From Oxyruncus cristatus (taxonomy: Eukaryota > Chordata > Aves > Passeriformes > Cotingidae), in NCBI GenBank assembly GCA_013399855.1, contig VXAY01002605.1, positions 688,840 through 752,839 of the forward strand: a stretch of DNA of 64,000 nt, in the 5' to 3' direction. The position numbers and the translations under genes are program-made. Every line of letters begins with the position of its first letter. Positions within the stretch are counted from its first letter, which is position 1. Positions 34,001 to 47,454 of this stretch are shown here, one piece after another. The notes beneath the pieces are model-generated. The model saw only the letters and a program-made list of their open reading frames with translations, did no database searches and was not told the DNA's origin.

Positions 34001-37000
34001 TCCCAGTTTTATGCAAAGGCAGCACCTTGTCAAGCTATGAACAGGAGAACCATTTTTATTGCAAGCTCTACTCCAGGTTTGTAATTCCCATAGGAAAACT
34101 TGATATCTTAAAAAAAATCATCACAGCACAAGCACTTGCAAAAGCATAAAAATATTAAGAGTGGCTTGTCACTCTACATTTGTAAATGAATTTTCCAATG
34201 TGAAATGAGTGTATGAATAAATATAATTTATACCTATATTACTTCACTTTAAAACAACTGAACAGCAAACTGAAAGTAGTACGTGTGGTGTATATAATGC
34301 ACTGTCCTCCTCCTAACAGATCAGTGGAATGTCACTTCCAATATTAATAGAAAGACTAAATCTTTGTATTTTAGTCAGTGCTAAAGCCTCCTAAGCAACC
34401 TTCATTGTTCTTCAATTTCACAAAGTCACAATGGAGAGAAATGACAGAAGCATTGACACAGCTGGATCTCTTCTCCCTTGCCACAAAAACGAATGAGTTA
34501 ATAAACTGCAAGTCCTGAAACATTTCTAAATTACACTGAAAAAAATCCTAAACATCAAAACACAGCAATGACATTTTTTAAAAAAAAGGATGGAAAGACG
34601 CAGCTGCTTGACCCAGGCCTGCAGACCAGCAGTCATTAGATAGCACCATTTTCTCACAACACAGAAGCAGCATTAAAGCAAATCTTATTTCACAACTCCA
34701 GTTCCATGTCCTGCTTTGGGAGCTCAAGTCCATGCTATTTTTCCTCACAAATATATAAGCAAAGACTCAAAGTGAGACCCAGAGTTCTGTCAGTGTTCTG
34801 CTATGAAGCAGAGCTAATAATCACATATACAAGTCACTCAAACACTGCTACAGTTTAAATTGGCAAGACCAACTCTGCCATCACAGGATCTCCCATACAA
34901 GATGTGCTAAGAAAACAAACAGTTGTCAGAAAGGTATTTTATCTCAAGCTAACATATCCCTAGCAGGACTTACCAATATGAATTTAAAAAAAGAACAGTT
35001 TATTGGGACATTCAGAAACTGATCCACCACACACAATGATAACAATCGATGCCACTCTGACAATCTCGGCCAACATCTGCAGGGCACAAGAACCACTGCT
35101 GGCTTAACCAGCCTTGCATTTGCAATTAGCCAGGTACTTAAATTAACAAACCAGCAACACTTAAGAGCAGCTAAAACACCAATTGATTTTTTTGTTTTAA
35201 AGACTGTATCAGGGCCTTCAAGATGATGGAGGATAAAGATAAGAATCAGATGACGGGAAGCGGAAGACTTGGAGAAGCATGTAAGAATATTTTTGAAGAA
35301 TGGTTAATGTTTTGCTGAACTAACAAAGGAACAGCTGCCTAAATTAGGGTAAATTAGAAAGTAAAGAGTCTTGATACTTAGAAAATGTTAATTACTCTTT
35401 CTCCACATATACACACATCCAATTTCATAGCTTGTACCAGTTCAACTGCAATACACAGTCCAGATACAGACATTTAGCAGCAGTTTCTACTGGAAAGGAT
35501 GTTACAAATTTCTCATTCCAAACCTTGAAACATTCAAGCAAAAGGTTTGACTGCACTGGAAATCTGAGAGAGATTCTACTCTTTAATAGTTCATGAGCAT
35601 AAAAACCTCTCTTCATAATGAACATATATGGATAAACATCTGCAGATGCAGTGTTTCATAACTGCCTGCCTGAGGATTTCGTATCAGAATTTTTTTCCTT
35701 AAATATATTGCAAGCACCTTACCTCCTCTTAAATCCTTTCCACAAGCTGAATTTTAAAAAGCTTATACACTTGAAAAATTTGGATTTCAGCAGCATCTTT
35801 GTCCTCATAAAACAGCTTAAGGAAATGAAAGAATATGAATACAAAATAAGGGATGAATGCATTACAGTACAATATGACTTAAATTTGCATAGTTTCTGTC
35901 TATTCTTCCTTCAGTTCACAGTCTGACTCTTTCTGCTGACTCTCGCTGCTTAGGCTAAATTTACCTAAAAACTACGCAGGTTTTCTGGGGTTTAGTGTTT
36001 GTTTCTTTGTTCTCCTTGGCTTTTTAAAAGGAAAACAGCATACATTTATGTATACCAGCAGATTTCAATAATATCCTTTTCATTTATTGTTGAGATTATC
36101 TCCCAGAATGCGCACATACAACAGTCTCCACGTATGATGGATGTGCCTCTTTTTACAAGACCTCTTTTTCCTTGGTATTTATCAACAGATTTGCTTAAAA
36201 TTCCACGTATCTCTCACCAAAGAACAGAGTACTGAATTAAATTTCCAGTGCCTGAACAAAACACGACTTTCCTTCTTCTTTGCAGGCTCCTTGCAGAGAA
36301 TCCAGTGCCCACACAAACACCCTCAAGCTCTGCTGGAAATGCATGACATAGTTCAAATCCAGGGAGGGTTTCTGAGCTGGAAGAACTGATGGTGGCAGTA
36401 GCAGACAGAATTTTACAAGACAGGCTCAGGAGAGCAGGACAGAGATGAAAACACTAGGGAAATCCAAGGCAGTCCAAATGCATGGTTGGGTAAAAGGGGC
36501 AACAAGGCCAAGGAGCCAAATGAGGAGGACCGAGCTTTGTTTACACTGGCTGAGGCAGAGTTTGCCGGTGACTCACCCCCGAGGTCAGAGCTGCCCCAAG
36601 CGCTGGCTGCACCGAGCCTTCCCCTCCCTCAGACTCCAGCTGGCCTTTTTTGTGCTCTGCTCACCAGCTGACACTTGGCTCTGTGCTTCCTGCACTCCTC
36701 CGTGCAATCGGACAGTATCCCATCCGCTCGGCACTGATGCCTGAGCTCACAAACTTAAGTGGCTGGAAATAATACCTGCTAAGTGGTTTTCTTTAGAAGG
36801 TCTTGCTGGTAGTCCCATTGAAACATCGAATTATTCACAGTTTTAAAACACACAGAATTATTTCTGTTTGTTTTCTAATCAATTTTGAGTTTCCTTCATC
36901 TTGTAAATTAACAAAAGGGGGGTGTGGGAGGGTTAAATAGTTCCAGTTTTAAGAAATGTTTGTTAAAGAGCTATTAGTGCTTTCAAAAGATTCATTCCTC

Positions 37001-40000
37001 TTACATCCAAATATTAAAATTCTAGAGCCAACACCTGCTTCGTATCTTGAATTCATTTGCATACATCTAAAAATGTGATGAATCAAGTTAAAACGTAAGG
37101 ACTCCAATGCTTCCAAGAAACTACATGCAAGTGCTCTGCCTAACTCCCATTTTAGTGCAGGAGCTTTATCCCCCAGTTTTTCACTTTCTAATGTTGATCT
37201 ACACTACTGAGTACCCCACTCCTTTCCCCCAACACAAAAGCTGTTACGTTTTAAAACAATTCTGTTTCAAATCGTTACGCACATAACTGATGCTCAGGTA
37301 AGATTCTAAAAGCCATTCAAGTGGCAACTCAAAAAGCTTCATTAAAAGCCAATTTCAGTGTGCTCTCATATGTTGAAAAATGTAGTCTCAGAGAAAAATT
37401 TAATGATACTTTTTTCTAGTCAAAGTAAAGGTATAAAGCTAGCTTCCTATTAATGTGAGTCAAAAATCACAGAATCATAATATGGTTTGGGTTGGAAAGC
37501 ACCCTGAAGATCCCCTAGTTCCAACCCCCCTGCCATGGGCAGGGACACCTTCAACTAGACCAGGTTGCTCAGAGCCCCATCCAGCCTGGCCTTCAACACT
37601 TCCAGGGATGGGTCATCCATAAAAATACAAAACTCTGAAATCTACTGAATTCAAGTGATGCCTTAACAGGATAATTGTTTATGCATTAAGAAACATGGCA
37701 CGTCCTTTGCTGCAGAGTACACAACACACACAGAGGCATCTGCAAAAGGTCCAGACATTAGAAAGGTTGTACATCTCTTAGGAAAGAGATGTTGAGCACT
37801 TCTAGAATCTCAGTGTTTACCTAAATGTTTAAACCTCTATTTAAAAAGCTGACTTTCTGGATACTCTTACAATACTGGCTCAAAGTTTTAACTAACAAAA
37901 AACAGACCAGAGTGTGGTCCCAGAGAGCCCAATTTCCACATATTCTTCAAACATGAGATCATTATAAACAAGAATATTGCTAAGGTATTGGGGAAAATAT
38001 TCTTGCAAATAAAACATGTTCTGAAATTAATTTTAAATGTTTCCAGGTTAATTTATTCCATAAGAATAGATTGCAGAGATCTCAAAATAAAACAGACCTT
38101 CAGCAAAACCCTCACCCCAATCTACAGTCTCATCTGATTCACGAATATAACGTTTCAGAGTAGCAACCAAGTCAGCCATTTCAGTCTTGGAGATCGGATT
38201 TCAAAAAGATGACGCCCTTGAGAACACACTCAACCACTTGTCTTGTATATGCTTACACACAGCTGGCCTAATCCTTTTCATGACTTCAGATGTGTCATTT
38301 ACAATTTCCTAAGTTAGATAAGAGATATTAGTCTCCTTATCCTAAAAATCAAAACACACTACAAAATAGTGTTTATACTAAAAATACTATACTGTAAAGT
38401 ATTTTTTACTGTACTACAAAGTAGTTTTCTCCACAGCTTTTTGTTATGATAAAATTTGCTTATGGATAATTTGACATCAAATATGACATCAAATTTTCAC
38501 CATGTCAAACAGCACTAGGTTTTTAGTAATTTCTGGGACATGGCACAGCTGAGAAACAAAACCAAACCCTCTTAAGGAATCCAACAACCCTAATTCACCC
38601 ACTGCAAAGAACCAATGTTTTAAAAATGAAAGGATAAAGCATATCCTTGACTATTTAATGGTGTGTGTCCTCTGCATAGTATCCTGGATTTGCTTTGTAT
38701 TAACTTAAACACAAAATTATTCATATAAAACAAGACACCAAAGCAGCAAGTTCACCAACAGGCAGAGGTTACAAACCAATGCCACCATGCAAACAGCACA
38801 AATACATTTCTGCTGTCTCCCATGATTTCAACAACCATATCCTCAACACACATTTTAACCACAGTATATAATGCAAAAATCCTCACTTTTTCTGCAATAA
38901 ATAGAGGCAAACAAGCTCAGTAATAAACCTGTAGGCTGCCAGTTGCTACCAATGAATATAGCTTGGTCTAGAATCAGAAGTTAAGGATGGCAGCACACTA
39001 CTTACAACTCTGATAGAGACATGACTAAAAAAACTGAAAAAAAAAAGCTGAAAAAAAAACCCCACCTCTTCAGAAACCAATGGAGCAGTAATCTAAGACT
39101 GATACATACGAAAACACGACTGAAGTCTTCATCAAAAATGAAACTCCAACCACATGTCCATATTTAACAAAATAGTAATACTGAGAGCATATCACAGCCA
39201 TGTGCTGCTGCAGATAAAGATTCTCTAGTGTTTACAAACTGATGACTCAAATTATAATCCACGTGAACATGTGTATTAAGCATAGAGGACTTGCAAATTA
39301 GCAGCTAAAACCTCATTTCTCTGAAAAAAATGTATTTCAACAAAGATTCCCCAGTGATTATTTGTTTCATGTTATGGTTTCAGATCAGTTATGACTAGCA
39401 CTGTGAAATCAATCTAGGAAACAGTCCCTATCTTGAATTGCCCTGTTTAAAAACAAGATCCAATTCACCCAAGATAAGGAATTTTATCAAGTGGTCCAAT
39501 AAGATGCATACACCGGTCTATACATGTTTTAGGGCTGAAGAAAATCATTCAAGGGAAAAAGCAGCTAAGAATAGGTGCCCTTAGCATAACACCATAGGGA
39601 CATTTCACAAGACAACCCTTTCTTTGGTCAGCCTTAGGCAAGAAATACTTTGTTATTTTTGCAGAGTGGACTAACCCCATGAGAGGGAGCAATGAACTTT
39701 CTTCTCACGAGGCAAAAACCAAGTAACACCAAGTGGCTTCTCACCCAATTGCCTGGCTACAAGCACAGGAAAACACTGCTCTATAAGTCTCAACTTCTCT
39801 CTCCTCTTGGGGCACAAAGCCAGTTTAGGCAATATACAACATAACTTCACTCCTAACACAGTACTGACTGCAACATGAGCTGCTCCGTATCTCGGAGGAA
39901 CTGGCACCAGGACTGATAGAAAAGCCCCAGAGGTTGGAATTACCAGTTATAACACTTCACCCTACAGACATCATCAGAACTATCCTAAGTTTGTTTCACA

Positions 40001-40271
40001 TTCTAATGGAACACTAAAAAAAACCCAAAAACACTCCAAGTGATTTTTATTTTAAATATGGGCTGATTTTTGAGTTTACAATTGAACAGTAAAAGCTGTA
40101 TTATTTCCAAAGGTATCTTTAATCCTTTCATTTTACTCTTTTGGTTAGTAAATAAAGTGCATAACAGATATGACAGCTGTACATATCCATCTCCATCTAA
40201 CATTACAATGTAGCAAGTAAAAAAAACTTACAGTGTGAGCACATTTCCAAGGGGTAGCTTGCCTCATTTCC
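28049..40271 (-). CDS. PPP3R1: PPP3R1, calcineurin B regulatory subunit (residues 2-170; start-codon exon outside window)
   Basis: Calcineurin B is the EF-hand calcium-binding regulatory subunit of the calcium/calmodulin-dependent phosphatase calcineurin. Coding exons on the minus strand are 40271-40232, 31912-31736, 30302-30243, 29497-29313 and 28096-28049, all GT-AG with matching phases. They encode 169 residues plus stop, which with Met1 makes the family's usual 170. Four EF-hand loops are intact: residues 31-42 ([12 protein letters not shown]), 63-74 ([12 protein letters not shown]), 100-111 ([12 protein letters not shown]) and 141-152 ([12 protein letters not shown]). The frame starts [14 protein letters not shown], where Gly2 is the N-myristoylation site. 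Exon 2 begins exactly at codon 2, so the ATG is the last codon of an upstream exon not found before 64000. The protein looks essentially identical to the mammalian one as I recall it, so PPP3R1 rather than the testis paralogue PPP3R2. Confidence 0.97.
29313..29497 (-). CDS. PPP3R1: PPP3R1 coding exon 5 (EF-hands 3 and 4)
   Basis: Acceptor TTTCTGCAG|TTGC, then [40 protein letters not shown] and [20 protein letters not shown], ending with Ala. Phase 0 at donor GCT|GTAAGT. Confidence 0.97.
29521..29553. repeat. (AAT)n/(AT)n microsatellite in PPP3R1 intron 4
   Basis: Four aat units are followed by about nine AT units. The run lies about 25 bases upstream (on the minus strand) of the exon 5 acceptor. 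Confidence 0.85.
30243..30302 (-). CDS. PPP3R1: PPP3R1 coding exon 4 (linker, residues 75-93)
   Basis: Acceptor TTATTTAG|AATT completes Glu74, then [19 protein letters not shown]. It ends one base into a Phe codon at donor AGGT|GTAAGT. A 60-base exon linking the two EF-hand lobes. Confidence 0.95.
30482..30779 (+). CDS. Candidate terminal exon or gene relic of unknown identity, antisense within PPP3R1 intron 3
   Basis: I do not recognise this protein. A 98-codon plus-strand frame runs from [15 protein letters not shown] to [15 protein letters not shown] and a TGA stop at 30777-30779. It contains [18 protein letters not shown] and a lysine-rich stretch ([14 protein letters not shown]). It is preceded by a good splice acceptor (cattattttttag|tggg at 30480-30481), and an AATAAA poly(A) signal lies at 30813-30818, 34 bases after the stop. 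An in-frame stop at 30444-30446 lies just upstream, in what would be intron. This is the layout of the last exon of a spliced gene on the opposite strand to PPP3R1, but no matching upstream exon was found, so it could be a relic, a rearranged exon or chance. The mixed charged and hydrophobic composition looks protein-like. Confidence 0.35.
31736..31912 (-). CDS. PPP3R1: PPP3R1 coding exon 3 (EF-hands 1 and 2)
   Basis: Acceptor CATTTCAG|TTGA, then [40 protein letters not shown] and [18 protein letters not shown]. The next Glu is split at donor AAAG|GTAAGG. All calcium-ligand positions of loops 1 and 2 are present. Confidence 0.97.
31913..40231 (-). other. PPP3R1: PPP3R1 intron 2 (8.3 kb)
   Basis: Bounded by exact splice sites of exons 2 and 3. 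It is AT-rich with no recognised coding exon on either strand. It holds one reverse CR1 fragment near 37.5 kb and a local GC-rich patch at 36.48-36.75 kb with overlapping open frames. A 131-codon plus-strand frame at 33754-34149 shows no recognisable similarity. Confidence 0.85.
37467..37615 (-). mobile_element. CR1 LINE 3' fragment in PPP3R1 intron 2
   Basis: On the plus strand it reads tcacagaatcataatatggt, then ttgggttggaaagcaccc, accccctgccatgggcaggg, tagaccaggttgctcagagc and cttccagggatggg. This is the reverse complement of the CR1 3' UTR. It is about 150 bases long and in the same orientation as PPP3R1. Confidence 0.9.
40232..40271 (-). CDS. PPP3R1: PPP3R1 coding exon 2 (Gly2 to first base of Phe15)
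   Basis: Acceptor GTTTCAG|GGAA, then [13 protein letters not shown] plus the first base of a Phe codon; donor CACT|GTAAGT. At only 40 bases it is too short to stand out as an open frame. It places myristoylated Gly2 at the exon's first codon. Confidence 0.95.
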
Positions 40272-42399
40272 CTGAAACACAACAAGAAAAAAAGAACAAA
40301 GTTGCAATTATTCCCAAATTAGCTTTGAGGAACTATTTAAAGTTTCAGCACTGTAACAGTCTCGGGCAATACAAGTTACATTATTCTTTAAAAATATATC
40401 TTTTAGACCCACCAACCATGGACAGTGTTTTATTTGGATAGATCTATGTTACCAAACATACAAAGAAACACGAAACCATTGAGAGATCTCCCAGATGAGA
40501 ATTCCCATGAAAATGTCAGTTCACACAATTACGATAAGAACTTGAATCCCATATTCTAAACTCAAAAACACAAACACAGTACTTATATACTGAGAAAATG
40601 CTACTTTTGAAGTTAAAAATATTTAATTTCAAAACTTCACAAAGCCTGCTTTACTATTTTATTTCATACACAGAAACAGACATGTCCTTATGAATTCCAC
40701 TGACAAATCTTACTCAATTACCATAAAAAAGTGCAGTATATTTTTTTCCCCTGAGCCACATGCCCATTCCCCCCCAAAAAGGATTCACACAGGAAGAATG
40801 AAGCAAAAGAAGTGTTTTACATGACCAGAAATTCAGACATCACAGCTTTACATTTAATTATTTTTGTCATATACCATGTTAATATGTTTTGCAGCTGAAT
40901 GAAAAGTCAAACTACAATTTTTAATCCTTGCTAAACTACAACACAGCAATAGCACAAAAAATTTAAACTTTGAGGGTATCAACACTTTAAATTTGCACAC
41001 ACTGAAATCAACATGAACTGTTGACACACGAACATCAAAAGACACTAAAAGTTGGTATTTTTCTCCGAATGCCTCACTTTGAGCCAGAGAAGATCACAAT
41101 ACACACAAACTTAATGACTTGTTTGAAATCATTAGCAAAGGAGCGACCAGATAACTGAAGAGATTCATAACCATTTCCAAAATAAAAAAAAAAAAAACCA
41201 TCTTTTTAAGGGAGTGTTTTACACAAAAAAACATGTTTCAGATGACTCTAAGACACGTTCTATTCAGCAGTGATTCTCTAACAGTGTAGAGCGCAAGGGA
41301 TTCCACAGCTGAGCTCATTAAAATATTACAAAATTGAACAGAAATACAGAGATTACTTAACAGAAGAGGGAAAAAAAAGGAAGAACTACATTTAGCCTGG
41401 AAGCATGAGGCTGCATTTCCTAATTAGGACAGAAAGGGGCAGAACAAACATCTTGTGAATCTAAACATGTCTGAGAGACGTGTTGCTGGGGGGCGGGGGT
41501 GTTTGCATTTTTTTACCTCCAGTACACTTTGACTTCGCTTATCCCCCACAATTCACAAATTCTGTAGCTTCTTTAAAAAAGTTCATGTATTTGCTTTATA
41601 AGTAGAGCAGCAAAAGATACAGCCTTAACTTCTTCCCCAGTGCCTACTTAGAGCAAGACAAAGTAGCAGAACAAGAAACTTAGACAAGGACCCTCAGGTC
41701 CCTAAAAATTCAGAAGCATGACTGAGATACTCTGCAGGGAATCCAGTAGAACAGTGCCACATGGAAAATCTTGGATGGAACCCAACCAAAGTTTTAGGAA
41801 AAACAGCAAAGACCAAAACAGGCATCAAAAGGCAAGTGTCTGTATATGAATGTGACAGGGTAGGGGATTTAAAATGGGGGAAAAGCAGAATTTTGAAACA
41901 AGAAGAAACAGGAACCAGGGGATCCAGTTAGGCTGCTCAAGACACGAGGTCATGAAGAGGCAAGAAAAACACCAGACTGGAAGGCTGCAAATTAAAGAAA
42001 AAAGCTGAATTAAAACCAGTGCATTTATGCACACACAAATAAACAATCACAATTACATTAGAAGACTGTTCTGGCATTTACATCCTTGTTCAGGTGTTGG
42101 GAAAAGTTAATTTCTAGTAATCAATCAATCAATCTGCCTAAAAAAACATAAAATGCTTTTGAAAACTGAGCAGGAAAAAATGAAAAAAGGGGAATCATTT
42201 TCAGTTCATGAACTGAGTAAGTGTAATGTTTATAAGGAGCCTTACTATGCATCTAGATGCACATGCTAAGCCATAATCAAGTTATCTAAATGGAGTAGCC
42301 TAAAAAATACTTGGAGAGCAGAGAAAAAGTGAAATAAACTTCACCTTAGCTTTTCTGTGAAATAAGTTACTGCTAAAAAAATGTGTTAAGAATACTTAC

Positions 42400-42424
42400 C
42401 TATCCAGGGCTGGATCTTGGATAC
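42400..42424 (-). other. Candidate 25-base micro-exon in PPP3R1 intron 1
   Basis: On the minus strand a polypyrimidine tract and acceptor (CTTCTTTTTTAG) precede 25 bases starting GTATCCAAG and ending CTGGATAG, followed by a perfect donor GTAAGTATT. Inserted between the ATG exon and exon 2 it would shift the frame and give a stop after about eleven residues. If real it would therefore be a non-productive or 5' UTR exon. It may simply be a decoy pair of sites. Confidence 0.25.
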
Positions 42425-45400
42425 CTAAAAAAGAAGAAAAATCTAGTAAGTGACAATGTAAAAATTACACGATTATTCCATATTTGCCATATAGTACTGA
42501 AATAAAGTATTTTAAAAAGTAGTTACCTGGCACTGATGTGCTGAATTTTCATCTTGACAGGAGTCTACTAAAACTTAAAAAGCTGCTGGTTGCAGGTTTT
42601 TTGGTGCAAACATTTTGAGCTATTCATGCCAAGATTCCTGTTTGCACAGCTGTGACCTCAACAAACACAAAGGTGTTGCTCTACACCAAAGCCTCGATCT
42701 TCAGAGATGAAGATGAATGATTTAGTCTTGGGGACAGGAATTTTTCATCATATTCTGAGCAGCAGTACAAGAAGGTCACTTGTCCCCAAATACAATCAGT
42801 CTGTGTACACATGAGACAGAAGATAAGCTCTGAAACACAAGCACTAAGTAGGCTGAGTACTTTGTTGCTTAAGACAAAAGAATTTTTTAAGAGTAGTAGG
42901 TAGTAAGTAAAATGGAAGGTTAGAGCTATAACCACATTAACATGTTATGAAAAAAGCTGGGAGGAAAGCACAGCTACGAAACATCATCAAGTACCAGAAG
43001 AGCCCTTTAAGAAAAGGGAAAGAAACTAGGTACACATTTTCATCTGAACAGTTTTAATAAAAATAATTACCAAGTTTAACACTAGGATGAGGCAGCATTC
43101 TAAAGAATGCTGAAAAATACTCATTGTGATTAGATGCCCTAACAAAATTGGACAGTTACTGCAAAGCATAACCATAATTATACACTTATTCAGTAAAATA
43201 ACACTGCACTGAAACTTTATTTTATAGTTTTAAGATAATGATACTTATTTATAAAGACAGAAGCCACTGTAAAATGTCCGAAGATGTCATTTTATCTCTG
43301 CTAAAGTAGTTGATTTATACAGGAGTAATAAGGTTCTGATACAACTCATAAGATGGTCAATTTTAAAACCTCATTATAACATTAGTGTTTTCTACCAGAT
43401 ATATTTAGTATAGCTCACACAAACTGAGATTATCCTCTCATATACACCATATACGAGTGACACATTGTTTGTTGAAGAAGTGCAGCCTTTACAGAGTCAA
43501 CACTCCACAACAGATTTACTTGGCACCTACGCCTAGTGTAAAACACGCCTTCCTCAGCTGCATCTGGGCATCACCACCAGACTGCTGCTCTTCTCTCCAC
43601 CTGTCCCCTTAGAACAAGGGGCTGGAATATTACAGATCCTTTGAATAGCCTTATCCTTTCAGAATAGTCTTGCAATTTTCTTGCATGCTGTTAGTACCCT
43701 ATGAGTTATTCCTGCTTAAACAGCCAAAAAATCACGACTTGTAGACAGAAATAAACACAGAGCAAGGAACAGGTCAGAACTTACTAACAGAAGGCTGACC
43801 CAATTCTGAATACTGCAGAAACACCTGTTTCCTGGAGAGAAGTCAGAACACATCACTAAAGTAGTTCATAAGTCTACGTGACATGTAATGTGTTCCTTTA
43901 AGAACAAAAGTGTTCTTTGCAGTTTTCTTCTCTACCAAGCACTTTTTTCTCCTTTCACCAGCTGTGCCTTTTTACTGACTTCAGTCTTTATTTCTTCTGT
44001 AGTTTACGCTCAAAAATGTGTTCCTTGATTTTTCTTTCCCTGGCAGTTATTTCAAATACGAATCACTCTCTCTTCTTAAGATCAGTTTTGCACGTGCTCC
44101 TCCAAGGTACGACAGTTAAGGGCAATTATCTTGACAAGTTTCCTCTTAGTGAGACATGACCTGTGGATAGAAAATAAAAAAGAAAATCAGCAAACAGCAA
44201 AATTAGCAACAGAAGCTCAATTCTTAGCTGAAGCTGCTTATACAGAACAGCTTGTACACAGTAAGACATGCCATTCCAAAGCAGCTCTTCAGCATACATT
44301 AGCAGAACACTATTTCTAAGTCTGTTTGATTGTATGTTACTTCTCTGCATGATGCACATCTTTTTGTCAGTAGTTCAGAGACTTAAATTACAGTGTCAGC
44401 CTTAATTAATTTTCTGCCACAATGTCACCTTAGGACTAATCTCAAATTTAGTTCTCCGGTGGGGGTTTGTGAGTGACTACAAATCAAAATAACTCCCGGA
44501 CAGCTTAAAAATTTATATTGCTTCAAAGATTCTGATTTGTTTCCACAGCCAGACAGTGAATTAATTCAACAAGTGGCAAGAGTGGTCTCTAATCTGTGTA
44601 CTATACATACAGGAGTAGTTGTCTAAGATTTACTCCTTTCTGCAGCAACAACTCTCATCCTTGTAAATGGCCCTAAACATGCAAACTGCCTTGTCACACC
44701 CTGCACCACGTGTCTCTACATTTGTGTATTTGATGCAGGGGCACCTCATGGGGTGTCGGCAACACTCTTGTATGTTGTGCTTTGTGCATCTGCTCCTTCT
44801 ACCTTACTAACTAGCTGTTATCATAAGAAAGAAACTACAGCGGGCAAGTGAAGCAGTTAACCAAGCCATGACAGCTGGGGACATTATCAAGGTAATCAAC
44901 TCAACTCTCAAGTTACATAAAAAGTTGGTTTCCATCATCCACTACTACAACTAGAAGAGAACGGAAGTGTTAAGAAGAGATGGAAGAAGCTGGCAGTCAG
45001 CACTTAAGAAGAGCCTATGCAGAAGACCCTTCTCCATGTTCCACAAACACATAAAATGCTTCTCCATATTTTCTTATTCTTTTCCATACTACCAAAATTA
45101 ATGATTGATGAAAATTACCTGTTGCAGAGAATTCTTCCTCCTCCTCCTTGTCCTCCTTTGAGCTCATTTCCCATGTATTGCCATTTTCACAAAGCTTTAT
45201 CAATGAGGAACTGCCAGCTTGGTAAAGAGTTTGGTTTGGGTTGGGTTTTTTTTAATGAACATTGTTTAATGTGTTACTAGAGCTTTGGCTGTCAGAGGTT
45301 GGCACTGTATTCTTCATCAACAAACAGCAGGCAAATTGGCAGACTAGAACGGATGGTATATGTTAACAAGCTCTACAACACTTTTGCATGAATAGAACAT

Positions 45401-47454
45401 GCCACAGACACATCCAGAGACACATCCACAGTAGTTTAAAATCAATTTCACACAAAGCCCAGGAGGCTTTAAGCCACTTTATTATTTCTGAATTAATGGT
45501 GGTCACAAAAATATGCAAGATCTCACCTACTTTAATTTATACATTTCATATGTGACTTACAGAGCAATTAAAGCCTAAAAGGAGTTTACCAAAGCACAGA
45601 TGAAAGACATACTCAAAGTTTCTGGAAACACAAGAAATACTGTTTAAAACAAGAAAAGCAAGAAAAAGATTTGAGTGGAAAAAACCAGCAAGAAAAACAC
45701 TTACCTACTCTGTTCAGAAACAGTATGAATAAACTTATACTTGGCCTTTTTTTGTTAATCTAATTAGAAGAAAAAAACCCCCACACTCAAACAAACTACC
45801 CAGTACAGAGAAGTTGTGTCAGTCCAAGAGGAGTCTGTGAATCAAGAAAAACATGTCATTGATTATCTTCCAGTGTATTTAACAGGAATATCCGATTTAT
45901 ACATTACAAAAGAAAACCTGTAAAGGAGATGTCATTGATGAGATCGCTAGAGAACCTGGCATTTGTGTCTGACTTGAAGTAAGTCACCCTTTAGGCTTTT
46001 TACTGCAGACACTACAGAAATCTGCTTAGAACTGGGATATTCCAACAGTTACCCAACAACAAGACTGGACTTAATATAAGAGCTGGTAATAGTGCACACT
46101 AACTGCCAAAATTTAGAAAGTAACATTAAAACAACTTGTTGACTTCTGTACTGTTTTATGCAAAGCAACTACTAGGTACTCACTTTGCATAGAAGTATTC
46201 AGGCACAGAGAGAGCAACTCTCCCAAACACTTCCTTCATGGAATTAGCAGCTCTCCAGCACAAGACTTCTACTCAAATACAAAGAAAATAAATCCACCTC
46301 TGAGTTTCTTATGATCCTACTAATGTTAAGATATTGTGATGCAAAAGAATTAAGTGAAGCCAAGAAATGAGAGGGCATTACACTAGAAGGCCTGTGGAAG
46401 TCCCAAGCAACTTTAGAGCAGCAACAGTTTCACTGCTGACTCCAAATTCTCAGCCTAGTTTCTAAGATCATGACCTAAAAAAGGAATTAAAGAAAGAGAT
46501 AAAAATGCCTGACACCCACCTCACATTCAGTAAGTTCCAAAATTAAATATCTCCTAGCAGTATGCTGTACTACACTTGCCTGTCTTACATTATATTTCAG
46601 GTCACCAACAAATCCATTCATCCTGAAGCAGGGATAGCATGACAGCAGTTTAAGAGGCAAGGCTTACAAGCTGAATCCAACTCAGATGACAATTTATTGA
46701 GCCTCCACAACTACACAATGTTCACCACCTCAGCTCTGCTTATACTCCATTAATTGCTGCAACCAAAGCTGTGGAAGAGTCCCACCACCTTGGCTGTCCA
46801 AAAGTCCAATATAGTTTCTGGCACTGGACTGTCAAATCTGGACACCTTGTTACCCTTTGGTGTGAACACTCAATTGCAGACACGTGCAACCGATGGAATT
46901 AAACATGATAAAAATGAGCAAGGAATTCTTATAGGTTATCCAGAAAAGTAAGGGATTAAAGAAAAGTAAATAAATAAAGAAAAAAGATAAAGAAGAGAAA
47001 CAGAGAGGCAGTAGTAATGGTACCTGGTAAGTACCACAGACCACAAGTGTGACAGTAAAGGACTCGGGCATTTCTTTACAAAAGAGTTGTGCTCCTCTGC
47101 ACTTCTCCGAGTAAAAACTACCATAAGAATCACTGATTTTTATTATTAACACAACTCCAACAGCTAGAACTTCCATCATATATTGAATTCACAGAATGGC
47201 ACGGGTCATGAAAGACATACAGATTATGGTCTTTACCAAATCAATCTTGCAAAAGTCTGTTTACAAAGGATTTAACAGCATTTTTATGGAAGAGTATCCA
47301 CTGTTTGTCTCTTTAATTCTTTAATCAACCAGCAACAAGGTGTACATTGCAGCAGTGGATTATAGTTATTTTCTCCTGGGCCACTGAAGACAAGATAGAG
47401 CAACAACAGAAAATTATGAAATTTATGTATTGACCTTAAATCTTGGTATTTGGA

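Noticed and set aside
33754..34149. 131-codon plus-strand frame in PPP3R1 intron 2
   Set aside because: No similarity recognised and no supporting splice or polyadenylation signals.
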